From contig NZ_BDCU01000029.1 of assembly GCF_001618425.1 (NCBI RefSeq), forward strand, positions 264,092 through 328,091: 64,000 bases of DNA, given 5' to 3'. Positions 33,254 through 42,230 of the stretch are shown in pieces (within the stretch, counting starts at the first letter, position 1; every line of letters starts with the position of its first letter). Under the pieces are notes generated by a model. The model was given only the letters and a program-made list of their open reading frames with translations. It did no database searches and had not been told where the DNA came from. A program made the translations under genes and the position numbers. Source of the stretch: Nocardia fusca NBRC 14340. GTDB lineage: Bacteria > Actinomycetota > Actinomycetes > Mycobacteriales > Mycobacteriaceae.

Positions 33254-33696
33254 CCGGTTGACTCGATCTTCTCGTCGAGGCAGGCGCGCACCAGCTTATC
33301 GATGAAGGGTTCCCAGCGGCGCACGGCGCTCGGCGACAGGTACGGGTTCAGTACCGCCCGGAACAGCCGATGCTCGGGATCGTCCATTTCCAGGATGCCG
33401 TTGCGCATGGGCAGCGGGGTCTCGGCGAACGGAATCGTGCTGCCGAGATAGCCCCGGCGCTCGTTCTTGTAGTCGCGATCGTTGGATACATGCGGGCACC
33501 GCGCGAGCTCGAACACCTCACGGTGACCGGCGGCGACCCAGTGACCGCCGTAGGTGTCGGTCCAGGCCACCGGGCATTTCTCGTGCATTTCCCGGGTGAT
33601 CGCGGCGAATCTGCCCCGATACTCCGGGGTGTGGCGGTCGAAGTGATAGAGCGTGCGCGACCGGCCGGAGTCCGTCGATGCGTGTTGTGCGTCCAC
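33196..33696 (-). pseudogene. Truncated cytochrome P450, N-terminal third
   Basis: From GTG 33696 (AAAGGAAA upstream) the frame gives a normal P450 start: LYHFDRHTPEYRGRFAAITR, HWVAAGHREVFELARCPHVS, and the C-helix EMDDPEHRLFRAVLNPYLSP followed by WEPFIDKLVRACLDEKIEST. Resemblance ends there (about residue 150), and the frame runs into unrelated sequence and a stop. The I-helix, EXXR and heme loop are absent, so it cannot bind heme. It is the last gene of the AveC-NorQ-NorD unit. Confidence 0.75.
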
Positions 33697-33848
33697 TAAT
33701 TTTTCCTTTCGAGGGGAAGTCCGTTCATCTCCGCGGGCGGCGACCTGATCGGGGACTCCACCCTGTTCGGACCGCCGGCCGGGTGTGGCCGGGCAGCGCT
33801 GCCGTGCCGGAGGTCCGGGTGGCGGCCCGGGCGAGGAAAGTACTGTCT

Positions 33849-35549
33849 TCACCTTCCTCGTGGTTTCGGCGCGCTCAGTGCGCGCAGCGCCGCCGAGAAC
33901 AACTCGTCCATGTGCGGGCTCAGGCCGGAAAGCGTCGCGGCGTTCGCGTACCCGGCCGGCCCGAAGAGACGTCCGAGTGTGTCGGGGGTGGTAGCCGCGC
34001 CGAGGGACAGGCAGAGGCAGGCGATCCCGGCGGCGTGGAGTTCGTCGACTGCCTTGCGGGTGTCGGCTTCCGCGTAGCGGCCTTCGTAGCCGTGGTCGTA
34101 CGGCAACGCGTCGGACAGAACGAGGAGCAGACGATACGGTGTGCCTGCCCGGGTTTCGAGAATCCGTCCGGCACCGCGGATACCGGCACCGAGCCTGGTG
34201 TAGCCGGCGGGCCGGAGCTGCTCGAGTCGCGCCCGCTCGATGGCACCGAACCGTTGGTCGAAGGTTTTGATCGCCGGGAGGTGGACGGCGTGACGGCTGT
34301 CGGAGCGGAATGCGTGGACAGCGACGCGATCGCCCAGCTCCTCGAGTGTGGCGGCGAAGGTGGCGGCCGCCCGGCGGTGGTGCTCGTGGACCGCGAGGCC
34401 GTCCGGATCGGTATCGGTGGCGGAACCGGACACGTCGAGCAGGATGAGTACACCGAGATTCCGGGCGAGTTTCCGGGATTCGGTGTACACGTTCTCGGCC
34501 GGTGAGTAGCCCGACCATACGTCTACGACCAGATCGAGCAGGGCATCGATATCGAGTTCGTCGCCGTCCGGCCGTCGGCGCAGGGCCTCGGGCCAGAGGC
34601 CGACGCGGGCCAGGCGGCGGCGGAGCACGTCGTCGTGCGGAATGCCGGCGGCGGAGGTATCGGCGGCGGCTGTCAGCGGGAAGTCCACGACCCGGCACCA
34701 GTCGGGCCGGTACCGGTTGTCGTGAACGTCCCATTCCGGGTACCACGCTCCGCCCACCCCGGTGACGGCACCGGGTTTGCCGGCGACGACGAATGCGATC
34801 TCGGTGGGGAGCGGCCGGGTATCGCCACCGGCCATCCGGCCGCGCCGAACGGCACGAACCCGCATGCGGGCGCCGGCATCGCTGTCCCCGGGGGCACGCG
34901 AGGTGCCGAGCAGTTTCCGCAGGAGGTCGGCGAGCTTCTCCGAGTCGACCAGCGGATTCTCGAAGAGTTTCAGGATACGACCGGTGCGATGTCCCTCCGG
35001 GTTGTCGCCTTCTTCGTCCTCGGCCCCCAGCTGGTCGAGGAGATCGAATTCCAGCCGCAGGTCTTCGTCGGTCGCCCGGGCACTCGGTCCGCCGCGGGAC
35101 CTCAGTAGTCGCGCGGGCTCGATGGCCCCGAACCACTCCGGCGGATCGGCTATCGCCGCCTTGCCGCCGGCGAGGGCGAGTGATTCGTCGGGAGTGGCGG
35201 TCCGTGATTCCCCGTACGGCCCCAGTGCGGCGGCGAGCGGAACACCGTGGGCCAGTGCGGTGAGCCCTCGCCTGCCCTCGAGCGCCAGGTAGCGACGCGC
35301 GACGCGCGGGCGCCCCCGTAGCCCCTTGACCAGGCGCGGATCCAGACTTCCGGCCTGGAGCAGAGCACACTGTGCCAGAACTTCACTGCGCTGATGGGCA
35401 GAGGAACGGCCCGCGGAGACGAAGACGGTGTCGCCGTCGGTGTGCGCGGCCCGGCCGGCCGGGGCCGCCGCGACGGCGACGGACCGGCCGGCGAGGAAGG
35501 TCGCGAGAAGCCGGAACCGCTCCGGACCTTCCGCGGCCGAGGGGGTCAT
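33849..35549 (-). CDS. NorD-type VWA domain protein (MoxR partner)
   Basis: 566 residues. The C-terminal von Willebrand A domain (about 370-560) has the metal-binding MIDAS motif DVSGSAT and the later RLGAGIRGAG and LVLSDALPYDHGYEGRYAEA motifs seen in NorD/CbbO-like proteins. The N-terminal part is arginine-rich and helical. NorD and NorQ work together as a chaperone pair that installs a metal cofactor in nitric oxide reductase. No norB or norC gene is here, so the client is different. Its ATG overlaps the NorQ stop (ATGA). Confidence 0.85.
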   Translation of the reverse strand: MTPSAAEGPERFRLLATFLAGRSVAVAAAPAGRAAHTDGDTVFVSAGRSSAHQRSEVLAQCALLQAGSLDPRLVKGLRGRPRVARRYLALEGRRGLTALAHGVPLAAALGPYGESRTATPDESLALAGGKAAIADPPEWFGAIEPARLLRSRGGPSARATDEDLRLEFDLLDQLGAEDEEGDNPEGHRTGRILKLFENPLVDSEKLADLLRKLLGTSRAPGDSDAGARMRVRAVRRGRMAGGDTRPLPTEIAFVVAGKPGAVTGVGGAWYPEWDVHDNRYRPDWCRVVDFPLTAAADTSAAGIPHDDVLRRRLARVGLWPEALRRRPDGDELDIDALLDLVVDVWSGYSPAENVYTESRKLARNLGVLILLDVSGSATDTDPDGLAVHEHHRRAAATFAATLEELGDRVAVHAFRSDSRHAVHLPAIKTFDQRFGAIERARLEQLRPAGYTRLGAGIRGAGRILETRAGTPYRLLLVLSDALPYDHGYEGRYAEADTRKAVDELHAAGIACLCLSLGAATTPDTLGRLFGPAGYANAATLSGLSPHMDELFSAALRALSAPKPRGR

Positions 35550-36358
35550 GACGACGGCAGGACGGCGTCCGCGAGTTCGCCGAGGGCGCGGACGATATCC
35601 GGATCGTCGGACAGGGCTTGGACGACCGCGGCCCGGACGGCGGCGCGCAGGTTCAGCCCCCCTGCCACCAGGGACCCGGCCAGGATCAGCATCCTGGTCG
35701 AGGACGCCTCGCGCAGCGGCGACCCCTCCAGATTCCGGATAGCGTTACCCAGCGTGACCAGTGCGTTCGCGATCTCCGGAGCGACCGCGGCCTCCCGCGC
35801 CACCACTTCCCGCTCGATCTCGGGCGGTGGAAAGCCGAGTTCGATCGCGACGAACCGCTGGCGGGTGGATTCTTTGATGTTCTTCAGAACACTTTGATAT
35901 CCGGGGTTGTAGGAGATCACCAATTGGAAGCCGGGCGCCGCAGGCACGGTGGTGCCGAGCCGATCGACGGAAAGCTCGCGGCGATGGTCGGCGAGCGGGT
36001 GGATCACCACGGTGGTGTCCTGACGCGCCTCCACGATCTCGTCCAAGTAGCAGATACCGCCCTCGCGGACGGCACGCGTCAAAGGCCCGTCGACCCACAC
36101 CGTTTCACCGCCTTTGAGCAGGAACCGGCCCACCAGATCCGCCGAGGTCATATCCTCGTGGCCCGCGACGGTGATCAGCGGGCGGCCGAGTTCGTGCGCC
36201 ATGGCCTCGACGAAGCGGGTCTTCCCGCAACCCGTGGGACCTTTCAACAGGACCGGCAAACCCTGGCAGGAAGCCGCCCGGAAAACTTCTGCCTCGTCTC
36301 CGACCGCCCGGTAGAACGGTGTCCGCGCCTCGGGACGACTCATGGCGGTGCTCGCCAT
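35546..36358 (-). CDS. NorQ/CbbQ-type MoxR AAA+ ATPase
   Basis: 270 residues from ATG 36358, 1 bp after the AveC-like stop. Walker A is GPTGCGKT (residues 40-47), Walker B is GGICYLDEI, then sensor 1 FQLVISYNPGYQSVLKNI and the arginine finger region KESTRQRFVAIELGFPPPE. CbbQ/NorQ ATPases form hexamers that remodel a target enzyme with a VWA partner. Here the partner is the coupled NorD-like gene, and the neighbours suggest a membrane AveC-like or P450 client. Confidence 0.9.
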   Translation of the reverse strand: MASTAMSRPEARTPFYRAVGDEAEVFRAASCQGLPVLLKGPTGCGKTRFVEAMAHELGRPLITVAGHEDMTSADLVGRFLLKGGETVWVDGPLTRAVREGGICYLDEIVEARQDTTVVIHPLADHRRELSVDRLGTTVPAAPGFQLVISYNPGYQSVLKNIKESTRQRFVAIELGFPPPEIEREVVAREAAVAPEIANALVTLGNAIRNLEGSPLREASSTRMLILAGSLVAGGLNLRAAVRAAVVQALSDDPDIVRALGELADAVLPSS

Positions 36359-36359
36359 A

Positions 36360-37529
36360 TCAGTTCTCCCGCTCGAACGGAACGATCTTCGGGACCTCGA
36401 CTCCGTCCGGAAGGACGAGTTCACCGTCCTTGTTGATATAACCGGATCCATCGCGTGGTATCGGCAGAGCGGGATCGGGGCAGGGCTTGTCCGTTCCGTC
36501 ACCGCAGATGCCCCCGATGAAGTACGAACGCTCCTGGATATCGGCGGGCCAGGGATCGGCGTGCTGGCCGAACCATTGCGCGGGAACGTTGTAGAAGACG
36601 AAGAAGATAGCGCTGACCGCGGCGAAGATCGCCAGGGAACGGGTGAGCTGCTGCCGGACGACGCCACCTCGGACCTCGTCGAGTCCACGCTCCACGATCG
36701 TGCGCCCGCGATCGTCGGTGAAGAAACGCAGACAGGCCAGGCCCGCCTGCACCGCGCCCCACATCAGGCCCTCGTAGATCGGCCACTGGTAGTAGTGACC
36801 CGCGTTGAACGACACCGACTGGATCGCGCCCGGGTAGGTGTAGAGCCCGAGCGGCAACAGCATGCAGGCTTCCATGACGAAATCGAGGACGAAGGTGAAC
36901 GCGAAGGTGACGCCGATCAATCGGAGGTTGCTGATCCCGGGCCGGCGCGACTTGACCTTCCGCATGAACCAACAGACGACGATCGTGATGAGCAGAACGC
37001 CCCACGCATAACCCGGGATGTTCATCAGGAGTGGTTCGGCGACCTGAGCGCCCGGCTCTTCCGGCGAATTCCAGCCCGGAACATACGGAGCCCAGGACCC
37101 CCTGTTGAACATCCAGGTGTTGTAGGTGCACCACGTGTTCAGGTAGTTCAGGAACGGGTCCTGGAAGAACATCAGGCCCATGGACACCAGCAGGATGCCG
37201 TCCAGGGTGATCCGGCGCTCGCGCCACCACGGCCGGATGATCCACCAGTAGAGGGCGAAGGGAAACCCGATCAGGACGCCGGCCGTCCAGATGCTCAGGA
37301 TCGTCTTCATGAGCATCGGCGGATCGCTCGGGCCGGTGGGTACCCGCTCGAAGTAGGGGCCGGTGATCCATCTGAGCCATACATACACCTGGAGCGCCAG
37401 GATCAGCGCGCCGATGATCGCCCAGATGTATACGGTCCGGCTCGGCTGACGATTGTCGGTGCCGAGAGTCGTGGTGGAGCCGAGTATTTCGGTGATATCG
37501 GAAGACTTCTTGTTCGACAGTTCGCTCAT
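36360..37529 (-). CDS. AveC-like (spirocyclase AveC family) membrane protein
   Basis: 389 residues with about seven membrane helices (IWAIIGALILALQVYVWLRW; GVLIGFPFALYWWI; ILLVSMGLMFFQDPFLNYLN; AWGVLLITIVVCWFM; LIGVTFAFTFVLDFVMEACM; SLAIFAAVSAIFFVFYNVP). The segments FQDPFLNYLNTWCTYNTWMF, NRGSW and PGW are typical of actinobacterial AveC-family proteins. AveC of Streptomyces avermitilis shapes the spiroketal of avermectin. In Nocardia-type genomes the role is unknown. It is the first gene of the NorQ/NorD unit. Confidence 0.75.
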   Translation of the reverse strand: MSELSNKKSSDITEILGSTTTLGTDNRQPSRTVYIWAIIGALILALQVYVWLRWITGPYFERVPTGPSDPPMLMKTILSIWTAGVLIGFPFALYWWIIRPWWRERRITLDGILLVSMGLMFFQDPFLNYLNTWCTYNTWMFNRGSWAPYVPGWNSPEEPGAQVAEPLLMNIPGYAWGVLLITIVVCWFMRKVKSRRPGISNLRLIGVTFAFTFVLDFVMEACMLLPLGLYTYPGAIQSVSFNAGHYYQWPIYEGLMWGAVQAGLACLRFFTDDRGRTIVERGLDEVRGGVVRQQLTRSLAIFAAVSAIFFVFYNVPAQWFGQHADPWPADIQERSYFIGGICGDGTDKPCPDPALPIPRDGSGYINKDGELVLPDGVEVPKIVPFEREN

Positions 37530-37684
37530 GCAACTGCCCCTTCTGGATTGCGTTCCGCAGCACTCGCGGTTCCGACCGCCGGCAGCGGCGACTCAGCGAT
37601 GCACTCGATACGACCGGCGCCGCCACGGAAGTCTGGTCCTTCGCGGCGAAATCCGCCTCCGCGCGGCAGCCGGCCCTCCGTCAA

Positions 37685-37700
37685 GATACCAACGGGTATC
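37685..37700. promoter_or_regulatory. Palindrome between AveC-like and TetR genes
   Basis: GATACC-AACG-GGTATC is a perfect inverted repeat in the 215-bp divergent gap, 45 bp upstream of the TetR start. A further GATAC copy lies at about 37723. It is a candidate operator for the adjacent TetR protein. Confidence 0.6.
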
Positions 37701-37744
37701 CAAAGTCACAATGGGTTTCTTAGATACATGCTAGGCTCGCTCAT

Positions 37745-38347
37745 GTGGTGGAGCGGTGGACGAAAGAACGGCGATTGGAACGCACCCGCACGCTCCTGCT
37801 GGATGCCGCCGAGGAAGTGTTCGCCGAGAAAGGTTTCGCGGCGGCCACGCTCGATGACATCGCCCACGCGGCCGGATACACGAAAGGCGCCATCTACAAA
37901 CATTTCTCCGTGAAGGAAGAACTGTTCCTGGCAGTGAGCGACCGATACTGGCGCCGCTACTTCGACAACTTCGCCGAAGTGCTCTCGACCGTCACCGCGG
38001 TGGGGCCGCACGAACTCGACCGAGTCGCCGAACGGTGGCGCCAACTCGGCCATGACCGCGGTGCCGAGCACGCCGCGCTGGGACACGAGTTCACCCTCTA
38101 TCTCCTACGCAATCCCGAGGCCCGGGCACGGGTAGCGGCCAAGAGACTGGAAGTGGCCGAGGAACTCGCCGGATTCGTCGCCGAGAACCTCGAGCGCGTC
38201 GGCGGCAGCCTGACGATCACCCCCCGGGCCTTCGCCCACGTACTCATCGCCACCAGCGACTCCGTGATACTCGGAAGCCAACTCGACGATATCGACCTCT
38301 ACCGGCCGATCCTCGAAATGTATCTGTCCGTCGTGAAACTCCCCTGA
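37745..38347 (+). CDS. TetR family regulator, probable regulator of the AveC-NorQ-NorD unit
   Basis: 200 residues; two tandem GTG codons (37745 and 37748) can start it. The HTH at about 12-60 reads LLLDAAEEVFAEKGFAAATL, then DDIAHAAGYTKGAIYKHFSV. The C-terminal domain resembles the BetI-like ligand pocket group (EFTLYLLRNPEARARVAAKR). It is divergent from the AveC-like gene with the GATACC palindrome in between. Confidence 0.9.
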   Translation: MVERWTKERRLERTRTLLLDAAEEVFAEKGFAAATLDDIAHAAGYTKGAIYKHFSVKEELFLAVSDRYWRRYFDNFAEVLSTVTAVGPHELDRVAERWRQLGHDRGAEHAALGHEFTLYLLRNPEARARVAAKRLEVAEELAGFVAENLERVGGSLTITPRAFAHVLIATSDSVILGSQLDDIDLYRPILEMYLSVVKLP

Positions 38348-38433
38348 CGATCCCCGTCGCCGGCTCGCATTCTTCCTACGACTCCGCACCAGCCGCATAC
38401 GTGCTGCGCGGAGCCGGTGTGAAAGAAGGCATC

Positions 38434-38916
38434 ATGAGCGCTCCCATCCTCATCACCGGCGCATTCGGCCAGGTCGGCAAACGCGTCACCGAACTCCTGC
38501 CGGCCCGGGGCCATACCGTGGTGGCCACCGATCTACACACCGACAGCGTCCGTGCCACCGCTGAAAAACTGGCCGAAACACCACAGCCGGGCACAGTGCG
38601 CACAACCTTCGCCGATCTGCTCGACCGCGCGGCCGTCGAGGCCCTCGTGGACGAACACCGTCCCGGCACGATCATCCATCTGGCCGCCATGTTCTCCCCG
38701 CAGTCCAATCGCAATCCGCAGCTGGCCCGGCCGCAGACGAAAGGGGAACTGTCCGACGGCCGCAAAGTACCCGCGAGCAGCATCATGATGCTGCTCATCG
38801 GGGCAGCCAACCACGACGTGAGCGTCCGCTCGCACAGTCGCACCGTGCTCACCGCCGAGGAAAAACTCGCGGCGTTCCATGCCCAGATCAGCGCGGTGGC
38901 AGGCGCGGGTAGGTAG
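38434..38916 (+). pseudogene. Truncated NAD-dependent epimerase/dehydratase gene
   Basis: From ATG 38434 (GAAAGAAGG upstream) the protein starts as an extended SDR: ILITGAFGQVGKRVTELLPA with GxxGxxG, VVATDLH, FADLLDRAAVEALVDEHRPG, IIHLAAMFS. After about residue 90 the YxxxK catalytic region and the substrate domain are missing. The remaining 60 residues (VSVRSHSRTVLTAEEKLAAF) are unrelated to that family and may be the tail of another gene. The total is 160 residues against about 300 for the family, so I read it as a deletion product. Confidence 0.6.
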
Positions 38917-38937
38917 TACGGTGCCGTCACCGCCGGC

Positions 38938-40533
38938 TCAGATGAGTGTGCCGACGTCCTGAGCGACGAGATTGTCCAGCGCTCGTTCGGCGACCGCCGC
39001 GATGGTCATCGACGGGTTGCAGGCGGCGGTATTGCCCGGCATCAACGCGCCGTCGAGAACATAGAGGCCGCGCTGGCCGTGCACACGGCCGTCGAGGTCA
39101 CACACCGTGCCCATACTCGCGCCACCCAGCGGATGCCAGGTGGAGGGGAACAATGCGTTCGTGTCCAGCAGGGCGCTGTCGGGACCGGCGATTTTGTGCA
39201 CGGCCGGCCCGATGTGCCCGTTCTGGATGACACTGTCGCCCTCGCGCGGCCAACGTAGGACCGCGTCGTCGCGCGCGGCGTCGTAGCGGAACTCCCCACG
39301 GCCGTCGCTGACGCCGTACGCGACCATCATCGTGCTGCGCGGGTCCAATGCCAGCGGCGGAATGGATGCTTGGATGACGGTGTGCGCGGTCTGCGGATCA
39401 TCCCAGTTCAGACTGCCGTAGACCACCGGACCGCCCTGCGGCGCACCGAATTCCGCCGACGGGTCGGCCCATACGTAGATACGGTCGGCGTTGGTGCCCC
39501 AGCCCGTGCCGAGACCGTCCGGCAGATCGGGGATCAGCCCTTTGGCGGACGCGCGGACAAGTAACCGGGTGGTGTTGATACTGCCCGCCGCCAAGATCAG
39601 TGCGCCGGTGGTGAGCACCTTGCGCTCCACCACCGCACCGGTGGTGTCCAGACGCTGTACCCGCACGGTCCAGCGGCCGTCGGGGGCGCGTTCGATATCG
39701 GTCACCTCGTGCAGGGTCTGCACGCGCACGAGGCCGGTGGCTTCGGCGGCGGCGATATAGGTGACATCCACAGAGTGTTTACCACCGTTGTTGACACCCA
39801 TCGCGCCATCACCATTGGTGTAGGAGGGCTTCATCTCGCCGCGCAACTCCGCCAGCGCGAAATCCCAGTCGATGGGCATCGGGATCTTCGACAGCGGCAG
39901 GCCCGCGCGTCGTACCCGATCGGCGAACACTCGTGCGGCGCGATAATTCTCGCTCGCGACCAGCTCGTCGGGTGCCTCGGCCAATCCCAGCATCTTCGCC
40001 ACCCGCGGGTAGTGGACCCGATTCATCGTCTGCCAGTCCAACTCCTGCGGAAAATGGGCGTTGAACACCGCTTCCGCCGGTTGCAGCGACATACCCTGAT
40101 AGACCAGCGACCCGCCACCCACACCCGCCGCGCACAGCGCGGTCATATTCTCCCCCGGGACCGCTTCCACCAGACCGGTATAGGGCTCGAACATCAGCGG
40201 CCGACCGAACAGATTCGGGCTGGATCGGCACCACAGCAATCGCTTGTCCGGCGCGGTCGCGCGGGGAAAGGTCTCGGAGTTCGGACCGGTGGGCCAGCGC
40301 AATCCCCGTTCGAGCACCGTCACGGGGACTCCGGCCTGTGCCAAGCGCAGCGCGCTGACACCGCCACCGAATCCGGAGCCGATCACGACCACGCGGTGCT
40401 CTTCATAGGTCAAGGGCACGTTGCCGACCTGGGCGGCAGCCGGGGCCGGCGACCCGATCGCACGCGCCCCCACGAGGGTTGCGCCTGCCACGGCAGCACC
40501 GGTCAACAGTGATCGGCGGGTCATTACCTTCAT
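38938..40533 (-). CDS. GMC-type FAD oxidoreductase, cholesterol oxidase-like, Tat-exported
   Basis: 531 residues. The N-terminus MKVMTRRSLLTGAAVAGATL is a twin-arginine signal. FAD binding is shown by VVVIGSGFGGGVSALRLAQA, the flavin loop by AAGVGGGSLVYQGMSLQP, and the C-terminal motifs by HPLGGASMGTVCDLDGRV and NPSMTIAAVAERAL. The pattern matches class I cholesterol oxidase (ChoD/ChoA) relatives that oxidise sterols outside the membrane. The neighbouring secreted lipase would suit growth on lipid substrates. Substrate assignment to cholesterol is inference. Confidence 0.88.
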   Translation of the reverse strand: MKVMTRRSLLTGAAVAGATLVGARAIGSPAPAAAQVGNVPLTYEEHRVVVIGSGFGGGVSALRLAQAGVPVTVLERGLRWPTGPNSETFPRATAPDKRLLWCRSSPNLFGRPLMFEPYTGLVEAVPGENMTALCAAGVGGGSLVYQGMSLQPAEAVFNAHFPQELDWQTMNRVHYPRVAKMLGLAEAPDELVASENYRAARVFADRVRRAGLPLSKIPMPIDWDFALAELRGEMKPSYTNGDGAMGVNNGGKHSVDVTYIAAAEATGLVRVQTLHEVTDIERAPDGRWTVRVQRLDTTGAVVERKVLTTGALILAAGSINTTRLLVRASAKGLIPDLPDGLGTGWGTNADRIYVWADPSAEFGAPQGGPVVYGSLNWDDPQTAHTVIQASIPPLALDPRSTMMVAYGVSDGRGEFRYDAARDDAVLRWPREGDSVIQNGHIGPAVHKIAGPDSALLDTNALFPSTWHPLGGASMGTVCDLDGRVHGQRGLYVLDGALMPGNTAACNPSMTIAAVAERALDNLVAQDVGTLI

Positions 40534-40610
40534 TACTCGATCCTTCGGTCGTCATCGTGTCATCGGGGACGGAGCCCCCTCGGACGGGCGGCACAGCGCA
40601 TGGCTGCAGC

Positions 40611-40637
40611 GCGCACCACCCGGTCGGTGGTGCGCGT
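40611..40637 (-). terminator. Hairpin after the lipase gene
   Basis: CGCGCACCACC (40611-40621) and GGTGGTGCGCG (40627-40637) form a perfect 11-bp stem with a 5-nt loop, 76 bp past the lipase stop and before the GMC oxidoreductase start. Confidence 0.75.
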
Positions 40638-40712
40638 CGAGGCACAGTGACGCGCCTGGGCCGGAACCCGCACGACATTCCGTGCGGGCGTTATATGTCT
40701 CGGCGCCGGCTA

Positions 40713-42056
40713 TCAGTCGATGGTGCAGCCTTGTACCGGTTTGCCGGCCAGGCGATCCAGGAGGTAGGTGACCGCGTTGTCGGGGCCGAATCCGTCGATC
40801 ATCTCCGGCCCGAAATGGCCCGGGATGGTGGTTCCGGGCAGCAGGGGCGGCAGTTCGTTGGTGCGGAAGGTGACCGTCGCGCCCTTGGCGCACCAGTCGT
40901 CGGCGAGCCGGCGAGCCTGGTTGTAGGGCACGGTGTCGTCGTTGCGGCCACTGGTGATCAACACCGGCGAGGCCGGGGTCAGGGTGCCCACCCGGAGTTC
41001 GGCCAGGGCGGGAGCGGCTTCCGGGATCGCTTGCAGGTGGGTGCTGAGCGGTCGGCCGTCGATGGTCAGCGAACTGGTCTTCATGAACGGGTAGCGGGTG
41101 ATGACATCACCGATACAGGCATCGCTCAACGCCACCAGGGTGTCGCGGCCGTACTGGTTGGTCACCCGGTCGACCGCCTTCTCCAGATCGGGATAGCGCG
41201 CGAGCAGCCCGTTGATGGCGAAACCGATCGCGCCACCGATCAGGGCCCCGTCGATCCGTTCGAGGATCGCGGCCAGATCGGCCACCGGACCACCGGCCCA
41301 GGTTCCTTTGAGGTTCAGTTCCGGTGCGTAGGCGGGCGCCATCTCCGCGGCCGCCGCGACCGCCCCACCGCCCTGGGAATAACCCCAGAACACCAGCGGG
41401 GTCTCGGGGCCGGCGCCCGCCAGAGTGTTGGCCGCCCGCGCACCGTCGAGGACGGCGTGCGCCTCCTCGATCCGGTTGGCGTAGGTGTGGATTCCGGGAG
41501 TGCCCAATCCGATGTAGTCGGTCACCAGCACCCGCGCACCCAGCCGGCTCCACACCGCCGAGGACGGGAGTTCCTGATTCGCCGACAGCGACGGCGACGG
41601 ATCGGTGGTGAGGGTGATCCCCGTCGAGAACGCCTTCGACATCGCACACCGGTCACCCTGACCCGAGGTACCGGGACCGATCACAACCGTCGGCCGCGGA
41701 CCCGCCCCCAGCCACGGGCCCGCGGCATCGATGAAGGTCCCGGTGACCGCGACCGGGGACCCGTCCTGCAGCCGGGTCGTGTACATCACGTGCTCGGCCT
41801 TACCCGGCCATCCCTGATCCGAGGGCAGAGTGGCCAGCAGCGACATCGGCCGGGTTCGGATCACCGAGCCCGGCTCGACCGGAATCTGCTCGGGCGCGGC
41901 GTAGAAGTCCTCCGGAGCGGCCGCGGCCTCGGGCTGATCTGTGGCCACCACCGCCACCGCGGCCGCACAGATTATGGCCACGGCGGCCGCAGTCATCCGA
42001 ACGACCCGTGGCAGCAATCTCCGCCGATAGCCGCTCTGCCAGTGCTGTTGATGCAT
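40713..42056 (-). CDS. Secreted lipase (secretory lipase family)
   Basis: 447 residues from ATG 42056, with GAGAGG upstream. The signal peptide has a long arginine-rich n-region and the core MTAAAVAIICAAAVAVVATD, with cleavage likely after the alanine run near residue 48. The alpha/beta hydrolase nucleophile is in LVFWGYSQGGGAVAAAAEMA (GYSQG). Acid and histidine candidates are in ITSGRNDDTVPYNQARRLAD and TIPGHFGPEMIDGF. Members release fatty acids from acylglycerols or esters outside the cell. The divergent TetR gene with GTAAC palindromes is the likely regulator. Confidence 0.88.
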   Translation of the reverse strand: MHQQHWQSGYRRRLLPRVVRMTAAAVAIICAAAVAVVATDQPEAAAAPEDFYAAPEQIPVEPGSVIRTRPMSLLATLPSDQGWPGKAEHVMYTTRLQDGSPVAVTGTFIDAAGPWLGAGPRPTVVIGPGTSGQGDRCAMSKAFSTGITLTTDPSPSLSANQELPSSAVWSRLGARVLVTDYIGLGTPGIHTYANRIEEAHAVLDGARAANTLAGAGPETPLVFWGYSQGGGAVAAAAEMAPAYAPELNLKGTWAGGPVADLAAILERIDGALIGGAIGFAINGLLARYPDLEKAVDRVTNQYGRDTLVALSDACIGDVITRYPFMKTSSLTIDGRPLSTHLQAIPEAAPALAELRVGTLTPASPVLITSGRNDDTVPYNQARRLADDWCAKGATVTFRTNELPPLLPGTTIPGHFGPEMIDGFGPDNAVTYLLDRLAGKPVQGCTID

Positions 42057-42158
42057 CGATACCTCTCCGTGAACCTCTGCCCGGGCTCCGTTGCTCTGTG
42101 TCCCGGACCACACAGCGACGGCCGTATGGAGTCGGCCACAGCTGCGATCTACCGGACA

Positions 42159-42221
42159 GTAACACAGTTACCAATAACCCCTGCCGAACCGCAGCGAGTA
42201 ACCGATGCTCACCATCGTTAC
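42159..42221. promoter_or_regulatory. GTAAC-type palindromes between lipase and TetR genes
   Basis: GTAAC-ACA-GTTAC is a perfect palindrome at 42159-42171. A second, imperfect pair, GTAACCGATG (42198-42207) and CATCGTTAC (42213-42221), ends 9 bp before the TetR GTG. Two related sites in a 174-bp divergent gap suit repression of both genes. Confidence 0.6.
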
Positions 42222-42230
42222 CGTGGACGC

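Noticed and set aside
36342..37913. 523-codon plus-strand open frame across the AveC-like gene
   Set aside because: It is antisense to a membrane protein with clear helices and then crosses the TetR gene in the wrong frame.
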